Shown: piece by piece, positions 37,456 to 50,500 of the stretch
How the letters are laid out: every line of letters begins with the position of its first letter
Numbering within the stretch: the first letter of the stretch is position 1
Translations under genes and position numbers: made by a program
The notes under the pieces: generated by a model
What the model saw: only the letters and a program-made list of their open reading frames with translations
What the model was told of the DNA's origin: nothing
The model's database searches: none
Assembly (NCBI GenBank): GCA_963752755.1
Contig: CAVVZJ010000011.1
Coordinates: 372,001-436,000, forward strand
Source of the DNA: CAVVZJ01 sp963752755
Lineage (GTDB): Bacteria; Planctomycetota; Planctomycetia; Isosphaerales; Isosphaeraceae
Reading direction: 5' to 3'
Length of the DNA stretch: 64,000 nt

Positions 37456-38907
37456 TCAATCGGCGACGGAACGAGTGGATTCGTTTCCGGGAGCCGAGTT
37501 TCCGGAGCCGATGACGCTGGCGGGCTCGGGGATGACCGGCTCGCCGTTCTCGATGGTGACGCTCGTGGCGATGACGCGGTCGTCGGTGGAGAGACCTTCG
37601 AGGACCTCGACACGAAGGCCGTCGTCCTTGCCGACGCGGACGGGTCGCTTGTAGGCGTGGCCACCCTCGATGACCCAGACGGTGCCACCGCCGTGGCCGT
37701 CGGTGGTGATGAGAGCGGGTGACGGGATCGTGAGCACGTCGGTCGGCTTTGTCGAGGAGGATCGTCGCGAGGCCGTACATCCCCTCGCGGAGCCGGCCGG
37801 CGGGGTTGGGCAGGTCGATCTCGACGCGCATCGTGCGGTTGGCGGACATCTCGACGTTCGAGAACCGGGAGACTTCGCCCTCGAACTCCTCACCGGGCAG
37901 GGCGTCGAGCCGGATCACGGTCTTGTCGCCGCGATCGACGAGCGGCACGTCGCGATCGGGAACGTAGAGCACGACGCGCATCAGGTCCGTTCGCGCCACG
38001 GCCAGGACGGTTGGTCCCTGGCCGCCCGTCGCCTCGGGGATGAAGCCGCCGCGGTGGAAGTTGCGCTGGGTGACGAGGCCGTCATAGGGCGAGACGATCT
38101 TGAGGTACTCGGCGAGCAAGGTGGCGCGGGTCTGCTGGGCCTCGGCGACGCGGAGCTTGGCGCGGGCGACGCGGAGGTTGGCCCTGGCCTTGTCCACCTC
38201 GGCGATGGCCTTGGCCAGCCGGCCGCGGGCGGTCTCGACGGCCGCGAGGGCGACCTTCTCGTTGGCGACGGCGGCCTCGTAGTTCTTCTGCTGCTCATCC
38301 TCGACCCGCTCGTCGATGACCTTGCGATCTGACGAGTTCGCGGTAGCGGCGGTATTCCTTCTCGCGGTACTTGCGGGCGGCGGTGGCCTGACCGACCTCG
38401 GCCTCGCGCTGGTGGACCTCCGCCCTGGACGCCACAACCTCGGCCTCCGCGGCTTCAATCTGGGCCTGGGCATAGCCGATGTCGGCCCGCGCCCGCTCGG
38501 CCTCGGCGGCGGCCGCCTCGACCTCCTGGAGCCGCTCGGGGTTGTAAATCTCGGCGAGCACCTGGCCGCGTCGGACGGTGTCGCCGATATCGACGATCTG
38601 CGCCGCGCAAGTAACCCGACGCCTTCGCCTTCAGTTCGGCCGCCTCGAAGTAGTGGAGCACCGCCGGCTGCGTGGTTGTGCGAGGCAGGCCCCCTTGCCG
38701 GGGTCGGACCACCTTGACCGGCACGGCGCCGGGACCGCGTTGCGAGCCGGAACGGTTGCCATTGTCGGAGTCCTGACGGGAAGATTCCTGGTCCTGCTGC
38801 TGGTAGAGGGCACCGCTGGCCAAGGCCGCCAGCGCCAGGGCTGCGGGGGCGATGAAGGCCCATTGATGGCTCGATCGGCTCCGGTTCCGCTTCTTGGCCC
38901 TGGACAC
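37456..38907 (-). CDS. RND-type membrane fusion (periplasmic adaptor) protein (three frameshifts)
   Basis: About 484 residues. I use GTG 38907, after GGGAGGG; an ATG about 80 bp upstream is possible. An inner-membrane anchor, AFIAPAALALAALASGALYQ, opens it. Then the lipoyl/barrel part LKAKASGYL, VDIGDTVRRGQVLAEIYNPE, a long coiled hairpin (EAAAAEAERARADIGYAQAQ), SPYDGLVTQRNFHRGGFI, and the barrel PDRDVPLVDRGDKTVIRLD. It ends VWVIEGGHAYKRPVRVGK. Frame breaks fall near 38603, 38325 and 37745. The adaptor joins the inner-membrane pump to the TolC duct. It is divergent from the RND pump gene 199 bp away, a usual arrangement for a pump pair under shared control. Confidence 0.9.
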
Positions 38908-39105
38908 GACGTCGGCCCTCCCGTTCTGGATCGGCAAGCCCGGCCCGACGTGGCCGGGGGCTTTTTTAACAGGGAATCCTGGTGCAACTCCCATTCCGAA
39001 TCGCTTTCGGCCCGATGATTGCAGTCGTGAGATGAGGCCCCCCCGGGAGAACGATGCCCTCGTTCCCGACCGCAATTCTCTGAACAGAAGGGGCGACGAC
39101 GCACC

Positions 39106-42100
39106 ATGAGGGGTTTAATCCGATTCGCGTTGATGAACCCGTGGGCGATCACCGTCTTTGCCCTGGCGCTGGTGCTCTTCGGCGTTCTCAGCCTGTTCAT
39201 GATCCCGATCGACATTTTGCCGGCCTACGGCACGCCGGCCGTGCAGGTGATGACGTTTTACGGGGGCATGCCGCCCGAGGACGTCCAGGCCGACATCACG
39301 CACCGGATGGAGCGGTGGACCGGCATGGCGCCGGGGATCAGCCGTCAGGAGTCGCGGTCGATCCTGGGTTGCAGCATTGTGCGCAATTATTTTCACGAAG
39401 GGGTTGACCGGGGCGAGGCGCTCTCACAGTCGATCTCGATGGCGCAGTCGGAAATCCCAAACCTGCCGCCGGGGACGTTGCCGCCGGTTGTGATGAGCTT
39501 CGACCCGACGTCGATGACGCCGGTTTGCCTTGTTGCCTTGCAGAGCCAGTCGGCCGACGAGGCGACGCTCTACGATGTCGGCCGGTATGAGGTCCGCAGC
39601 CAGGTCATGACGATCCAGGGTGCCGTCTCGCCGGTCGTCTTCGGCGGCAAGATCCGCGCCGTCATGATGTACCTCGACCGCGCCAAGATGCAGGCCCGCG
39701 GCCTGGCGCCGACCGACGTGATGACGGCCGTCGCCAACAGCAACGTCTTCCTCCCGACCGGCGAGGCCATCCTCGGCGATACGGATTACTTCCTCAGCAG
39801 CAACTCGCTGTTCGCGGACGTCGAGGACATGGGCGCCATCCCGTTGCGGACCGAGCACGGCAACCGGGCCTACGTCCGCGACGTCGCCAAGCCGACGGAC
39901 GCCGCCTTGATCCAGACGACGATCGTGCGGGTCGATGGCCGCAAGGCGGCGTACATCCCGGTGATGCGGTCGCTGGGGGCGAGCACCCTGTCGGTCGTCA
40001 AGCAGCTCAAGGGGCGGCTCGGCGACATCGAGGCGAAGCTCTCGCGGGGCGATATCAACCTCGAAGTCATCATGGACCAGTCGGTCTATGTGAGCACGTC
40101 GATCCGGGCGCTGGCGACCGAAGGAGTTCTGGGTGCCGTCCTCTGCTCGCTGGTCATCCTGCTGTTCCTCGGACGCTGGCGGATGACCGCCATCGCGGTC
40201 TTGACGATCCCGATCGCGGTGCTGGCGGCGATCGCCCTGCTGTACGTGACCGGCAACACGATCAACGTGATGACGCTCTCCGGGCTCTCGATGGCGATCG
40301 GGCCGATGGTTGATAGCGCCATCATCAGTCTGGAGAACATCGACCGGCACCTCGAACGGGGCGCCCCCTTGCGACGGGCCGCGCTGGATGGTCCGGCGGA
40401 GGTCGCCTTGCCGGAGCTGGTCGCCAGCCTGAGCACCTTGATGGTGCTGGCGCCGCTGGCCTTGATGCCCAGCTCGGGCCAGTTCCTCTTCAAGCCGATG
40501 GCCCTGGCGGTCGGCTTCGCGATGGGAACGGCCTACATCATGTCGCGGACGTTCGTCCCCTCCCGCGCCGCCGGCTGGCTCCGGGAGCCGTCGCATGACG
40601 CGGAGGACGAGGAGGACGAGGATGCGGATGAGGACGGGGAGGACCGCCGCGGCTGGGTCGCGCGGCACGTTCGCGAGCTGGCAAAACCTGATCGAGCGCG
40701 GAATCGGCGGCTACAGCCGGTTCATCGACTGGCTGCTCGGGTTCCGCTGGATCGTGCTGCTGGTCTTCTACGGTTTGCTGATTCTGATCCTGGTCGGTCT
40801 GATCGGCCCGCTCCGCCGCGAGTTCTTCCCGCAGGTGGACGCCGGCGCCTTCGAGATCTACGTCCGGGCACCCAGCGGCACGAAGCTGGAGAAGGTCAAC
40901 GACCGGGTCGCCGAGGTGGAGGACTTCATCCGCGGCCAGATCGCCCGCGATGACCTGAAGCTGATCGTCTCCGAGATCGGCGTCACCCCCGACTGGTCGG
41001 CCGGCTACACACCCAACGCCGGCAAGATGGACGCGATCGTGCCGCATCCAGCTCACGCCCGAGCACTCCGTCGGCGCCTACGAGTATGCCGATCGACTCC
41101 GGCACGACTTCGGCCGCGAGCGGCGGTTCTCCGACCTGGAATTCGCCTTCAACGCTGGCGGCCTGATCCGCGGGGCGTTGAACCAGGGCCAGCCGACGCC
41201 GATCAACGTCCGCGTAATCGGCAAGGACATGCACGTCACCCACCGGATCGCCGACCGGATTCGCCGGCGGGTCGATCGGATTCCCGGCGTCGTGGACGCG
41301 CGGATTGTTCAGCGGCTGAATTACCCGGCCTACCAGATCATCGTGGACCGGGCCAAGGCGGCGGATGTCGGGCTTTCGCAGGAAGACGTGCTCAAGCAGG
41401 TGATCTCGGCGTTCAATTCGAGTATCCAGTTCAATAAACGTATCTTCTGGGTTGATGAACAGAGCGGCAATCAGTACTTTGTCGGCGTGCAGTATCCCCT
41501 GGAGGACATTCACTCGCTGGAAGACCTCCTTGACGTGCCGATCACCGGCGTCAATCAGATTCGCCAGGACCGCCGCGTGGCGACTCCGCAACCGCCCGAG
41601 CTGACCGCCTTCAAGGAACCGGTCACCGGCCAGCCGATCGCCCCGCCGATCCCCCTGAGCAATCTCGTGACCCTCGAGCGTCGGGAGATTCCGACCGAGA
41701 TCACCGACCTGAACCTGCACAAGACGATCGACCTGAACGTCGGCGTCCAGGGTCGCGACCTCGGGCACGTCGCCGACGACATCCACGACATCATCAGCCG
41801 CTTCGGCAAGCTGAAGGAGGGGGACACCAGCGCCTCGGAAACCGGCACGACGTGGCAGGCGTTTGACCCCGACTCCCGCGACCCGCGGGTCCTGCCAGGC
41901 TACGACATCGTTTTGAGCGGTGAATATGCGCGGATGCAGCAGGCGTTCAAGAACCTGGCGATCGGGCTTTGCCTATCGATCGTCGTGATCTACTTCATGA
42001 TGGTGGCGCTCGACAAGTCGTACCTCGTGCCGCTGGTCAATCTCCTGATCGTGCCGTTGATGCTCATCGGCGTCTTGCCGATGCTCTACCTGACGGGGAC

Positions 42101-42536
42101 GTCCATCAATATTCAATCCTTGCTGGGGATCATCTTCGTCGTCGGCATCCAGATCTCGAACACGGTGTTGATGACGGACGTGGCCCAGGAATTGCGCAAG
42201 ACCGAGGGGCTGGACCCGACCGAGGCGATCCACCGGGCCGCCACGATGCGTGTCCGGCCGATCATCATGACCGCACTGGCCGCCTTCTTCGCGTTGATCC
42301 CGACCGCACTGGCGATCGAGAAGGGCAGTGAGGCCAACGCCCCGCTCGGCCGTGCGATCCTCGGCGGCCTCCTTGCCGGGGCGCCGGCGACCTTGATCGT
42401 CGTCCCGATGCTCTACTCCCTCATGATCCGCGGTGAACCCGACGAACCCGGCGACCCCGAGGACCTCCCGGCCGCCGAGGAGTCCGAAGGCGAGGAACCC
42501 GGACCGGACGATGAGGATGAGGACGATTCCGAATGA
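39106..42536 (+). CDS. RND efflux pump, inner-membrane transporter (two frameshifts)
   Basis: About 1143 residues from ATG 39106. RND layout: first helix WAITVFALALVLFGVLSLFM, a large periplasmic loop starting PIDILPAYGTPAVQVMTFYGG, a TM2-6 block with LSGLSMAIGPMVDSAIISLEN, a second helix LLGFRWIVLLVFYGLLIL, a second large loop, and a final TM block with GIIFVVGIQISNTVLMTDVAQELR. The TM4 motif has one Asp (MVDSA), as in the metal-type CusA group, instead of the DD pair of AcrB. Frame breaks lie near 40660 and 41043. The tail is very acidic. It uses proton motive force to export an unknown substrate with the divergent adaptor and the TolC-like proteins upstream. Confidence 0.92.
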
Positions 42537-42580
42537 CCGGCGATCGCCGCGGGAGGCACCAGCGCCCGCGGCGACCGTGA

Positions 42581-43417
42581 TCAGCCCACGAGGCTTTTCC
42601 AGTAGCGCAGGTCCGCGGCCGACTGGTCGAGCAATTCCGGCGTGTTCAGCCGACGGAAGCTCGTCTCGCCCTTGTACTCGCTGTGAAATGAAACGACACC
42701 GTCATACTTTAACGTCTTCAGGTGTGCCACGAATTCCGGCAAGGGAGCCATGCCGTCGGCCAGGGGGCAATACTCCCAGCGCCAGCGTAGCTGGCCGTGC
42801 TCGTCGCGGTCGTCGGGCAGCCAGCGGAAGTTCTTGACGCCGACGAGAGCGAGCCAGGGGGCGAGCAGGTCGAGCCCCATCTCCCAGCCGGCGCGGCCGC
42901 CTTCGATGGTCATGTGCATCGGATCAGCATAGGCGCCAACTTCTTCGGGGGGGAAGTCCTTGAGGATCAGGTAGAGCAAGGGTCCGCCCGAGGCGAGCAA
43001 ACGGCCTGAGTGGCAGTGGACGCAGGGCAGGACGTGGTACTTCCGACCCAGCCGGGCGAGCCGGGCGAGCTTGCTGCGGGTCTCGTCGAGCTGGTGGGCG
43101 AGCGTACCGAAGGGTTGATAGTCCCAGTATCCGAGCTTGAGCAAGCGGGCGCCGTAGTGGGCGGCGGCGGCGAAGATGGCCTCGGCGTGGGGGCTGTCGA
43201 TGTCGGTGACGGCCGTGCTGACCATCGGGATCACGACGCCCGCCGCGTCGGCCGCTCGCTTCGCCTCGGACATCCCGACCTCCGCCATTTCCGGGCGGAC
43301 GTGGCCGCCGGGCCGGAGGGTCAGGTCGAGCCCGTCGAAGCCGGCGGCCTTCGCAGCCTCACAGGCCTGCGGCACGGTCAGGTCGGACAGGTTGTCCGTG
43401 AAGAGGACGTAGCGCAT
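42581..43417 (-). CDS. Sugar phosphate isomerase/epimerase-like TIM-barrel protein
   Basis: A 278-residue protein from ATG 43417 (GGAGACC upstream). It begins MRYVLFTDNLSDLTVPQACE and shows AKAAGFDGLDLTLRPGGHV, VVIPMVSTAVTDID, CVHCHSGRLL, YADPMHMTIEGG, LVGVKNFRW and GVVSFHSEY, with His, Asp and Glu positions typical of metal-binding xylose-isomerase-like barrels. Planctomycetes have many such genes for sugar or inositol breakdown; the substrate is unknown. It lies just after the PVC haem protein gene, same strand, 51 bp apart, so the two are probably cotranscribed. Confidence 0.88.
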   Translation of the reverse strand: MRYVLFTDNLSDLTVPQACEAAKAAGFDGLDLTLRPGGHVRPEMAEVGMSEAKRAADAAGVVIPMVSTAVTDIDSPHAEAIFAAAAHYGARLLKLGYWDYQPFGTLAHQLDETRSKLARLARLGRKYHVLPCVHCHSGRLLASGGPLLYLILKDFPPEEVGAYADPMHMTIEGGRAGWEMGLDLLAPWLALVGVKNFRWLPDDRDEHGQLRWRWEYCPLADGMAPLPEFVAHLKTLKYDGVVSFHSEYKGETSFRRLNTPELLDQSAADLRYWKSLVG

Positions 43418-43468
43418 CGGTCCGGTCTCCCAACCAATCGACAAGCTTCCCACCTCATCCCGGGCGGC

Positions 43469-46400
43469 TCAACGTCCCCCGGCAGGCTCGGGCTGGGCTT
43501 CCTGGAGGGTTTTGAGGTAGGCGATCAGGTCGGCGAAGTCTTCCTTCGATAGACCCTCGGCGAGGCCGTTGGGCATGAGGGAAACATCGCTGAGGCGCTT
43601 CTCGTCGATGGTGTCCTTGGGGATGTTGACGGTTTTGTCCTCGGCGTCCTGGATGACCAGCGCCTTCTCGTCGTCGCTCTTGACGATCCCGGTCAAGATC
43701 CGGCCGTCGTCGGTGGCGACCACGACGGGCTCATAGCCGGAGAAGATCTTGGCCGAAGGGTAGAGCACCGACTCGGCGATCTCGGCCGGGGCGTATTTGG
43801 CCCCGATTCCCGAGAGGTCTGGCCCGACAGAACCCCCCTGCCCCGCGACCTTGTGGCACTTGACGCAGGCGAGGCCCTTGAGGTCGGCGAACAGGGTGCG
43901 GCCGTGGTCGGGATCGCCCGAACGTTTTAGGGCGAAGTCCAGGTATTCGTCCGGATTGAACGCCCCTTCGGCCGGCATCTTGAGGAAGGCGTATTCGGCC
44001 GGTGAACTGACCGCGACCGAGAACTGCCAGCCATCGCCGTGATTGCCGCACTGGATTACCAGGCGGTTGACGCCCGATTTCAGGGCGACCTCGAAGCGGT
44101 TCTGATCGGGGGCGTAACCGCGGTCGCCACCGTGGTGGAAGACTTTCTGGCCGTTGAGCCAGACGGTCAGCGTGTCGTCGGAGCCGACGGCGATCTGGGC
44201 CCGACGATCGCTCGGGCTGTTGATCTCGGCGTAGCCGAAGGCGGCCCGATTGTTGCCGCGGATTGCGCGGCCGAGGTCGATCCGGCCGCGGTCGTCGGCC
44301 GGTTTGACGAGCTTCCAGGTCAACGGGCGCTCCTCAAGGCCGGTCTGGGGAACGTTCAGGTCGATCGAGCCGTCGGGACCGATCAAGGGCTGGGCCTGGA
44401 ATTTGACCGGGCCGAGGACCCGCCAGCCGGTGACGGGTACGAAGCCGGCATAGACCTTGTGCAACTCGGCGATGACCTTCGGTGGCAACTCGCGGCGCTC
44501 GGCGAGCTGGTCGAGGATCGGCGCCGCCTCGTCGCGGATTGCTTGCAAGGCCCGCTCCGACGCCTGGCGGAGCCTCGGGTTCACGTCGGTCAGGCCGCGA
44601 AGATAGATCTGGAGGGCCTTGACGTCGGAGACGTCGGCCAGGGCGGTCATCGCTTCGTAGCGGGTCTTGTCGTCCTCGGTCGCGGTCATCAAGGCGGGCA
44701 CGGCCTCGCGGTCCTTCAAAGCCGCGACGGCGCCGATGGCGGCGCGGCGGACGTCGATGTCGGGGTCGGTCAGCAGCTTGCGGACAGCCGGGGCGACGTC
44801 GTCGGTCTGGCCGATCCGACCGAGGGCCTCGGCCGCCGCGGCTCGGACCGCGGCCGAGTCGCTGGCCAGCTTCCCGCGGATCACTGGCACCGCCGCCTTC
44901 GCCTCGAACTGGCCCAGCGCCGCGATCACGCGAGGCTGCCGCGTGACCGGAAGATCGGCCTGACCGAGCAGGTCGAGCAAGGCTTCGCTGGCGGCCTCGG
45001 TTCCGATCGCCTCGACCGCCCCCAGGGCCGCCTCGCGGACCGGCTCCGGCGCCTGCTCGTCCTTGAGAGCCGCGACCAGCACCGGCAAGGCGGGTTGGAA
45101 CTGCATCTGGCCGAGGACCTCGGCCACCGCGGTCTGAACGCCCGGGTCGGGCTCGGTCGTGAAGCGCTCCGCCAGCGTCGGCAGGGCTTCGCGGTCGTCG
45201 GTCGTCCGCAGAGCCCGAGTCGCGGCCAGCCGGACGGCGGGCTCGGGGTCGGCCAGGCCACGGCGGACCGCGGCGAGCACGGCGCTCGTCCCTTCCCAGT
45301 CGAGCACCTGAGCGGGCGGCTTGCCGCGGGTCGGCCGGGTGCCCCACCACGTGCCGTCCCAGGGCTTCGCCTTGTGGTGGACCGAGGCCGCAAACTGGAG
45401 GGCCTTGGCCCGCTCGTCGTCGGCCTTCGAGTCGTCGAAGGCGTAGGCGATCAGGTGCTCAACCGCCTTTTTGTGAAATTGTTGCTCCATCGCCTGCAAG
45501 ACACCGACCCGCACGGCCGCTTCCTCCGCCTTCAAGCCTTCGGCCGCGGCTTCCCAGTCACCGATCCGACGGAGAGCGACCCGGGCGCTGAAGGCGAGGA
45601 AGACGTCTGGCTCCGCCAGCGCGGGGAGGATGGCTGGCACGGCCTGCGGGTCGCCGATCCGACCGAGGGCGATGATCGCCTGGAGCCGGACGGTCGGGTC
45701 TGGGTCCTTCACCCGCTTCATCAACGCCTCGACCGCGGCCTCCAGGGGGGCCTTGCGTTCGCCGAGGGCGCGGGCGGACTGGGCGCGGAGGTCGGCCTCG
45801 GGCGACCGGAGTAGGTCGATCAAGGGCAAGGTGGCCTCGGGCGTGCCGCCCGCGATGGCGTCGAGGGCCCAGACGAGATGACGGCGGGCGAGGACGGGCG
45901 TCGTCTCGTCGAAGAGGGACGAATGGACGGCGTCGATCGCCTCGCGCCCCTGGGCGATGAGCACGCGCTGCGCCCGCATCCGCTCGTGGAACGAAGGGTG
46001 GTCAAGCTGCCGGATCTGCGCGGCGATCGGGTCGGAATCGGAGCCGCGGGGACGGGTCTTGATCTGCGGACCCGTGTAGGTGACGGCGAAGACACGGCCG
46101 ACCTTTTCCTCCTTGTTGCCCCAGCCGCCCATGTTCCAGTCGGCGACGTAGAGCGTCTGGCCGTCGTCGGAGAGGGCGAGGTCGATCGGGTGGAAGTTGT
46201 CACCGGATTGGGGGACGACGAAGTCGATCTGCTCGCCGACTTCGAAGGTGGACCCGGCCGGGTCGAACCGGAAGGCCTGGACCTTCCCCTTGCCCCACTC
46301 GGCCCAGAATCCCAGGCCCCGATACTTATCGGGCCAGGCATCCTCCTTGTAGAAGACGGCGCCGCAGGGGGAGCCGCCGCCGTACTCGGCCATCCGGGGG

Positions 46401-47196
46401 AGGAAGCGATCGGGGCGGTCGTGGTAGTCGTAGGGGTAACCGTAGTAGCCGCCGTCGATGTGGTGGGTGACGCGGGTCCACCAGCCGTCGCCGTCGTCGG
46501 TGTTGTCGTAGGTGAAAAGGTTGTCGCGGGCGTCGAGGTTGGGTTCGAGGTGGTTGCGGGTGCCACGGGAATAGACTTCGAGCTGCGTGCCATCGGGACG
46601 GCAGCGGAGGGTGCCTCCGCCCTTGAGCTGGACGACGACGCCATCTTCGGGCCGGGTGGCGCCGGAACGCCCTTGTCACCGACCGAGATGTAGAGCCAGC
46701 CATCCATGCCGAACTGGAGACCGGAGACGATGTGGTCGTTCAAGGCGCCGGGCCGGGGGCGGGGACCGAGGTCCTTGAAGAGGTCCTGGCGCTCATCGGA
46801 CTTGCCGTCACCGTCGTGGTCGCGGAAGACGCTCAGATAGGGCATGTGCATGACGTAGAGCGCATCGCCATACCAGGCCATGCCAAAGACGGCCCGGAGC
46901 CCCTCGGCGAAGCGGACGGGTTCCGCACCCTCACGGAAGAGGAGGATGCGGCCGTGGTCCGATTCGTAAGGCCCAACCTGGTCCATCGGGTCCTCGGCGA
47001 TGAACAATCGTCGGCCGGGGGCCGCGGCGATCTGGCAGGGATACTCGAGGGCCGGCACGCTGGCGACCAGGCGGCAGGAGAAACCGTCGGGCACCCGAGG
47101 CAAGTCCCCGAGCGCGGTCGAGGCCATCCCTGCGGTGAGCCAACCGAGGCTGATCGCGACAAGGGCCGGGGTCCGGCGAGTCGAGTCGAACGGCAT
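43469..47196 (-). CDS. PVC-type membrane-bound dehydrogenase/HEAT/c-type haem protein (frameshifted)
   Basis: About 1242 residues from ATG 47196 with a signal-like leader. N-terminal beta-propeller (sugar-dehydrogenase-like): VPDGFSCRLVASVPALEYPCQ, GMAWYGDALYVMHMPYL, LNDHIVSGLQFGMDGWLYISVG, then after a break near 46664 LKGGGTLRCRPDGTQLEVYS and YVADWNMGG. The middle is a long run of HEAT-type repeats (LEAAVEALMKRVKDPDPTVR, AVRAAAAEALGRIGQTDD). The C-terminus has a carbohydrate-binding-like part and LACVKCHKVAGQGGSVGPDLS, a c-type haem CxxCH. This combination is characteristic of Pirellula/Verrucomicrobia-type proteins. Likely oxidises a sugar or polymer fragment outside the cytoplasm and passes electrons to haem. 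Confidence 0.93.
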
Positions 47197-47396
47197 TGCG
47201 AGCGATCCCCATGCGGTCGGCGGGAACGGACGGAAGGTCACGGCCGGCGTCGAGGCCGATCAACACGTCGTGGTCGATCCTGGATTTTAAGCCGCGCAGC
47301 CATCAGGTTCAACGACGACGGGCCACGGCGAGGCGCCACGATTCTGTCGGCCGCGGGGCGGGGATGGCGACTGTTCCGATAAAGTCTTTTCGGTTC

Positions 47397-47426
47397 TTGA
47401 CACCAGCGAAGAGCTTGCCGGATACT
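47397..47426 (+). promoter_or_regulatory. Candidate promoter of the hybrid kinase gene
   Basis: Perfect TTGACA (47397-47402) and GATACT (47421-47426) are 18 nt apart, 117 bp before the ATG at 47543. They lie in the 346-bp divergent gap 47197-47542, where I see no gene. Confidence 0.45.
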
Positions 47427-47542
47427 GTCACCGCAAGGTCACGCCTCCCGCGACGAACGCATTTCGGTCTGACCGGGCCGTCGGGGATCCCGGAACCATC
47501 CCTATCGACCCTCAATCCGAGCCGCGACGACGCCGACTCAGG

Positions 47543-50500
47543 ATGGCACCCATGAACGGACCCGCCCTGCTGGCGGACCACCTCGACTCCCGGAGCGAGG
47601 ACGTGATCACGCTGTGGCGGACCACCGTCCAGCGCGAGGGCGACGTCCCCGAGTCTGGCCGCCTCTCGCGACACGAGTTCCTCGACCATATTCCCGAACT
47701 GCTCGATCGGCTGACCGATCGGCTTCGGGGTCGGGCTTCCGGCACGACGGGTCCAGCCCGCCTGCATGGCCAGCTCCGCTGGAAACAGGGATACGATATC
47801 GCCGAGGTTGTCAACGAGCTGGGTCATCTCCGCACGGCGCTACGGCGGGCGACCTACACCTACGCCGATCGCCAGGGCTTCGACCTGGAGACGGTCGAAT
47901 CGATCATGGAGACGGTCCACGAGGTGATCGACGAGGCGATGGCCGGGGCGGTCGATCAATACCAGCAGGAGAACCTGGACCGAGCCCGCGCTGCCGAGGA
48001 CCAGATTTCCCAGCAACGGGCCACTTTGGCCACACTTTTGAATCACCTGCCCGTCGGCGTCTGGGTGGCGGATGCCGCCGGTCGGATCGCCGGCCTGAAC
48101 CGCGCCGCGGCTGAGGCCCACGGCGAGGCACCCGAGGAGGTCATCGGTCGCACGACCTCCCCACCTCCGTTGCCCGAAGGTTCGCTCATCCTCCATCCGG
48201 ACGGCACCCCTTACGACCTGGATCAGACCCCCCTGGCCCGCGCTCGTCGGGGTGAGGTCATCCACGACGAGGAATTGATCTGGCGGTCACCTCAGGGCGA
48301 TCGCCGCTACCTGATCCAGGCCGCCCCCCTGCCCGGCCTCGATGGCAAGCCCGCGGGTGCTGTGAGCGTTGCCCGGGAGGTCACCGAGACGCACCGCCTG
48401 GCCGAGTCGCTACGGGTTAACCAGGAGCGGTTCCGGCTGGCGACGGAGGCCTTCCCCGGCGTCTTCTACGAGTTTGACCTGCTCTCCGGCCGGGGCGAGT
48501 ATTCCGCTGGCCTGAGCGGTCTGACCGGCTACGACCCGGAGGAAGCGGGGCACGATGAGGCCTGGTGGCACGCCCTGATCCACCCGGACGATCGCGAGGA
48601 CGTCTCCGGCCAGTTCGTTGGCGCGATTGCCCGCCAGGAGCCGCGAGTCGAGATCGAATACCGGGTCCGCCACCGCGACGGCCGCTGGATCTGGGTCTGG
48701 GATCGTGGCCGGCTCCTTTACGACCAGGAAGGCCGGGCCACCCGGGTCGTGGGTATCGCCCTCGATGTGACCGACCGCCACCGCGCCGAGGAGGCGACGC
48801 GAGCCGCTCAGGAGAGCCTCAGTCTCGCCCAGCGGGCCTCCCAGACCGGCGTCTGGGACTGGAACCTAGCCGAGGATACGCTCTACTGGTCGCCCGAGTA
48901 TTGCGACCTCTACGGTCTGGAACCGGACTTGCCCCCCAGCTTCGAGAAGTGGCTCGCCTCGATCCATCCCGACGACCGCGACCTGATCTCGGCCCAGCTC
49001 CAGGAACTGCTGGCGTCTGGCGACCACTGGGACGTCGAGTTCCGGATCGTCCACCCGACCCGCGGTGAGCGCCGGCTGGCCGGCATCGGTCACCTGACCC
49101 GGGACGCCGAGGGGCGTCCGATCCGACTGACCGGCCTGAGCCTCGACGTCACCGAGCGTCGTCGAGCCGAGGAGGCGCTCCACCACTACCGCTTGCTCTC
49201 CGAGCACGGCCGCGATGCCATTCTGTTCATCGACCCCGAAAGCGGCCGGCTCATTCAGGCGAACGCCGCGGCCGTCGCCGCCTACGGTCACGACCACGAC
49301 GCGTTGCTCGTCCTGACGATTGCCGACCTCAGTGCCCCGGAGTCCCGTCACCTGATCGCCGACCTGCTCCAGCGGACACCCGCCGCGGGCGCCGTCTTCG
49401 AGACGAACCACCGCCGCCGCGACGGCCGGACCTTTCCGGTCGAGATCAGCGCTCGCGCGGCTGAGGTCGGTGGTCGGCGGCTGGTCCTGGCGATCATCCG
49501 CGACCTGACCGAGCGGCGACGGGCCGAACATGCCCTGCGCGACCGGGAGGAATTGCTCCGGCTGGCCGTCGAGGCGACCGGACTGGGCACCTGGGACCTG
49601 GACCCCCGCTCCGGCTCGTTCCGCTGGTCGGTTCGCGGCAAGGCGATTTTCGGCCTGACACCCGAGGTGGAGCTGGATTACCTTCGCTTCCTGGGCCGGA
49701 TTCACCCCGACGACCGCGACCAGATCGAGGCGGCGATCAGCCGCGCGCTGGACCCGTCCGGCGATGGCCACTACGAGGTCGATTTCCGCGTCGTCTGGCC
49801 CGATGGCCCGGTCCGCTGGGTCACGGCCAAGGGACGCACCGTCTTCGCCGACGACCCCCCGGGTCGCCAGGCCGTCCGCTTCCTTGGCACGGTCCTCGAC
49901 ATCACCGCCCGCAAGGAGCTTGAGGCGGAGCTGGCCCGCCAGCGGGCCGCCGCTGAGGAAGTCTCGCGCAACAAGACCCGCCTGCTCTCAGCCCTCTCCC
50001 ACGACGCCCGCACTCCGCTGAACGCCGTCGTCCTGTCCGCCGAGCTGCTCGAACTGAAGGCCCGGGATTCCGAGGATTCTGAAGCCCTGGAGTGCCTCCG
50101 GACGATCCGCCACTCCGTCCGCAACGTCCTCGACCTGCTCGGCGACCTGCTCGACCTGACCCGCATCGACGCCGGCGCCATGCCGGCCGAGGCCACCCGG
50201 TTCGAGCTGGTCGGGGCGATCCGCGAGTGTGTTTCGAGCGTCGAGGGCCAGGCCCGGCTGAAGGGCCTGGAATGCCGGCTGGACCTGGCGAACGCCGCGG
50301 GCCTGATCGTCGAGACGGACCGCGCCAAGCTCAAGCAGATCCTCAGCAACTTCCTCTCGAACGCCGTACGATACACCGAGAAAGGCCAGATCCGCGTCCT
50401 CGTCGAGCGGTCGCGGGACCAACTCCTGATCTCGGTCGAGGACAGTGGTGTCGGAATCGCGCCGGAGGACCGTGAGCGAATCTTCGATGAGTTCGCTCGC

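Noticed and set aside
44039..45814. Plus-strand open frame of 591 codons opposite the HEAT repeats
   Set aside because: Shadow of the HEAT-repeat gene; the minus frame has CxxCH and propeller motifs.
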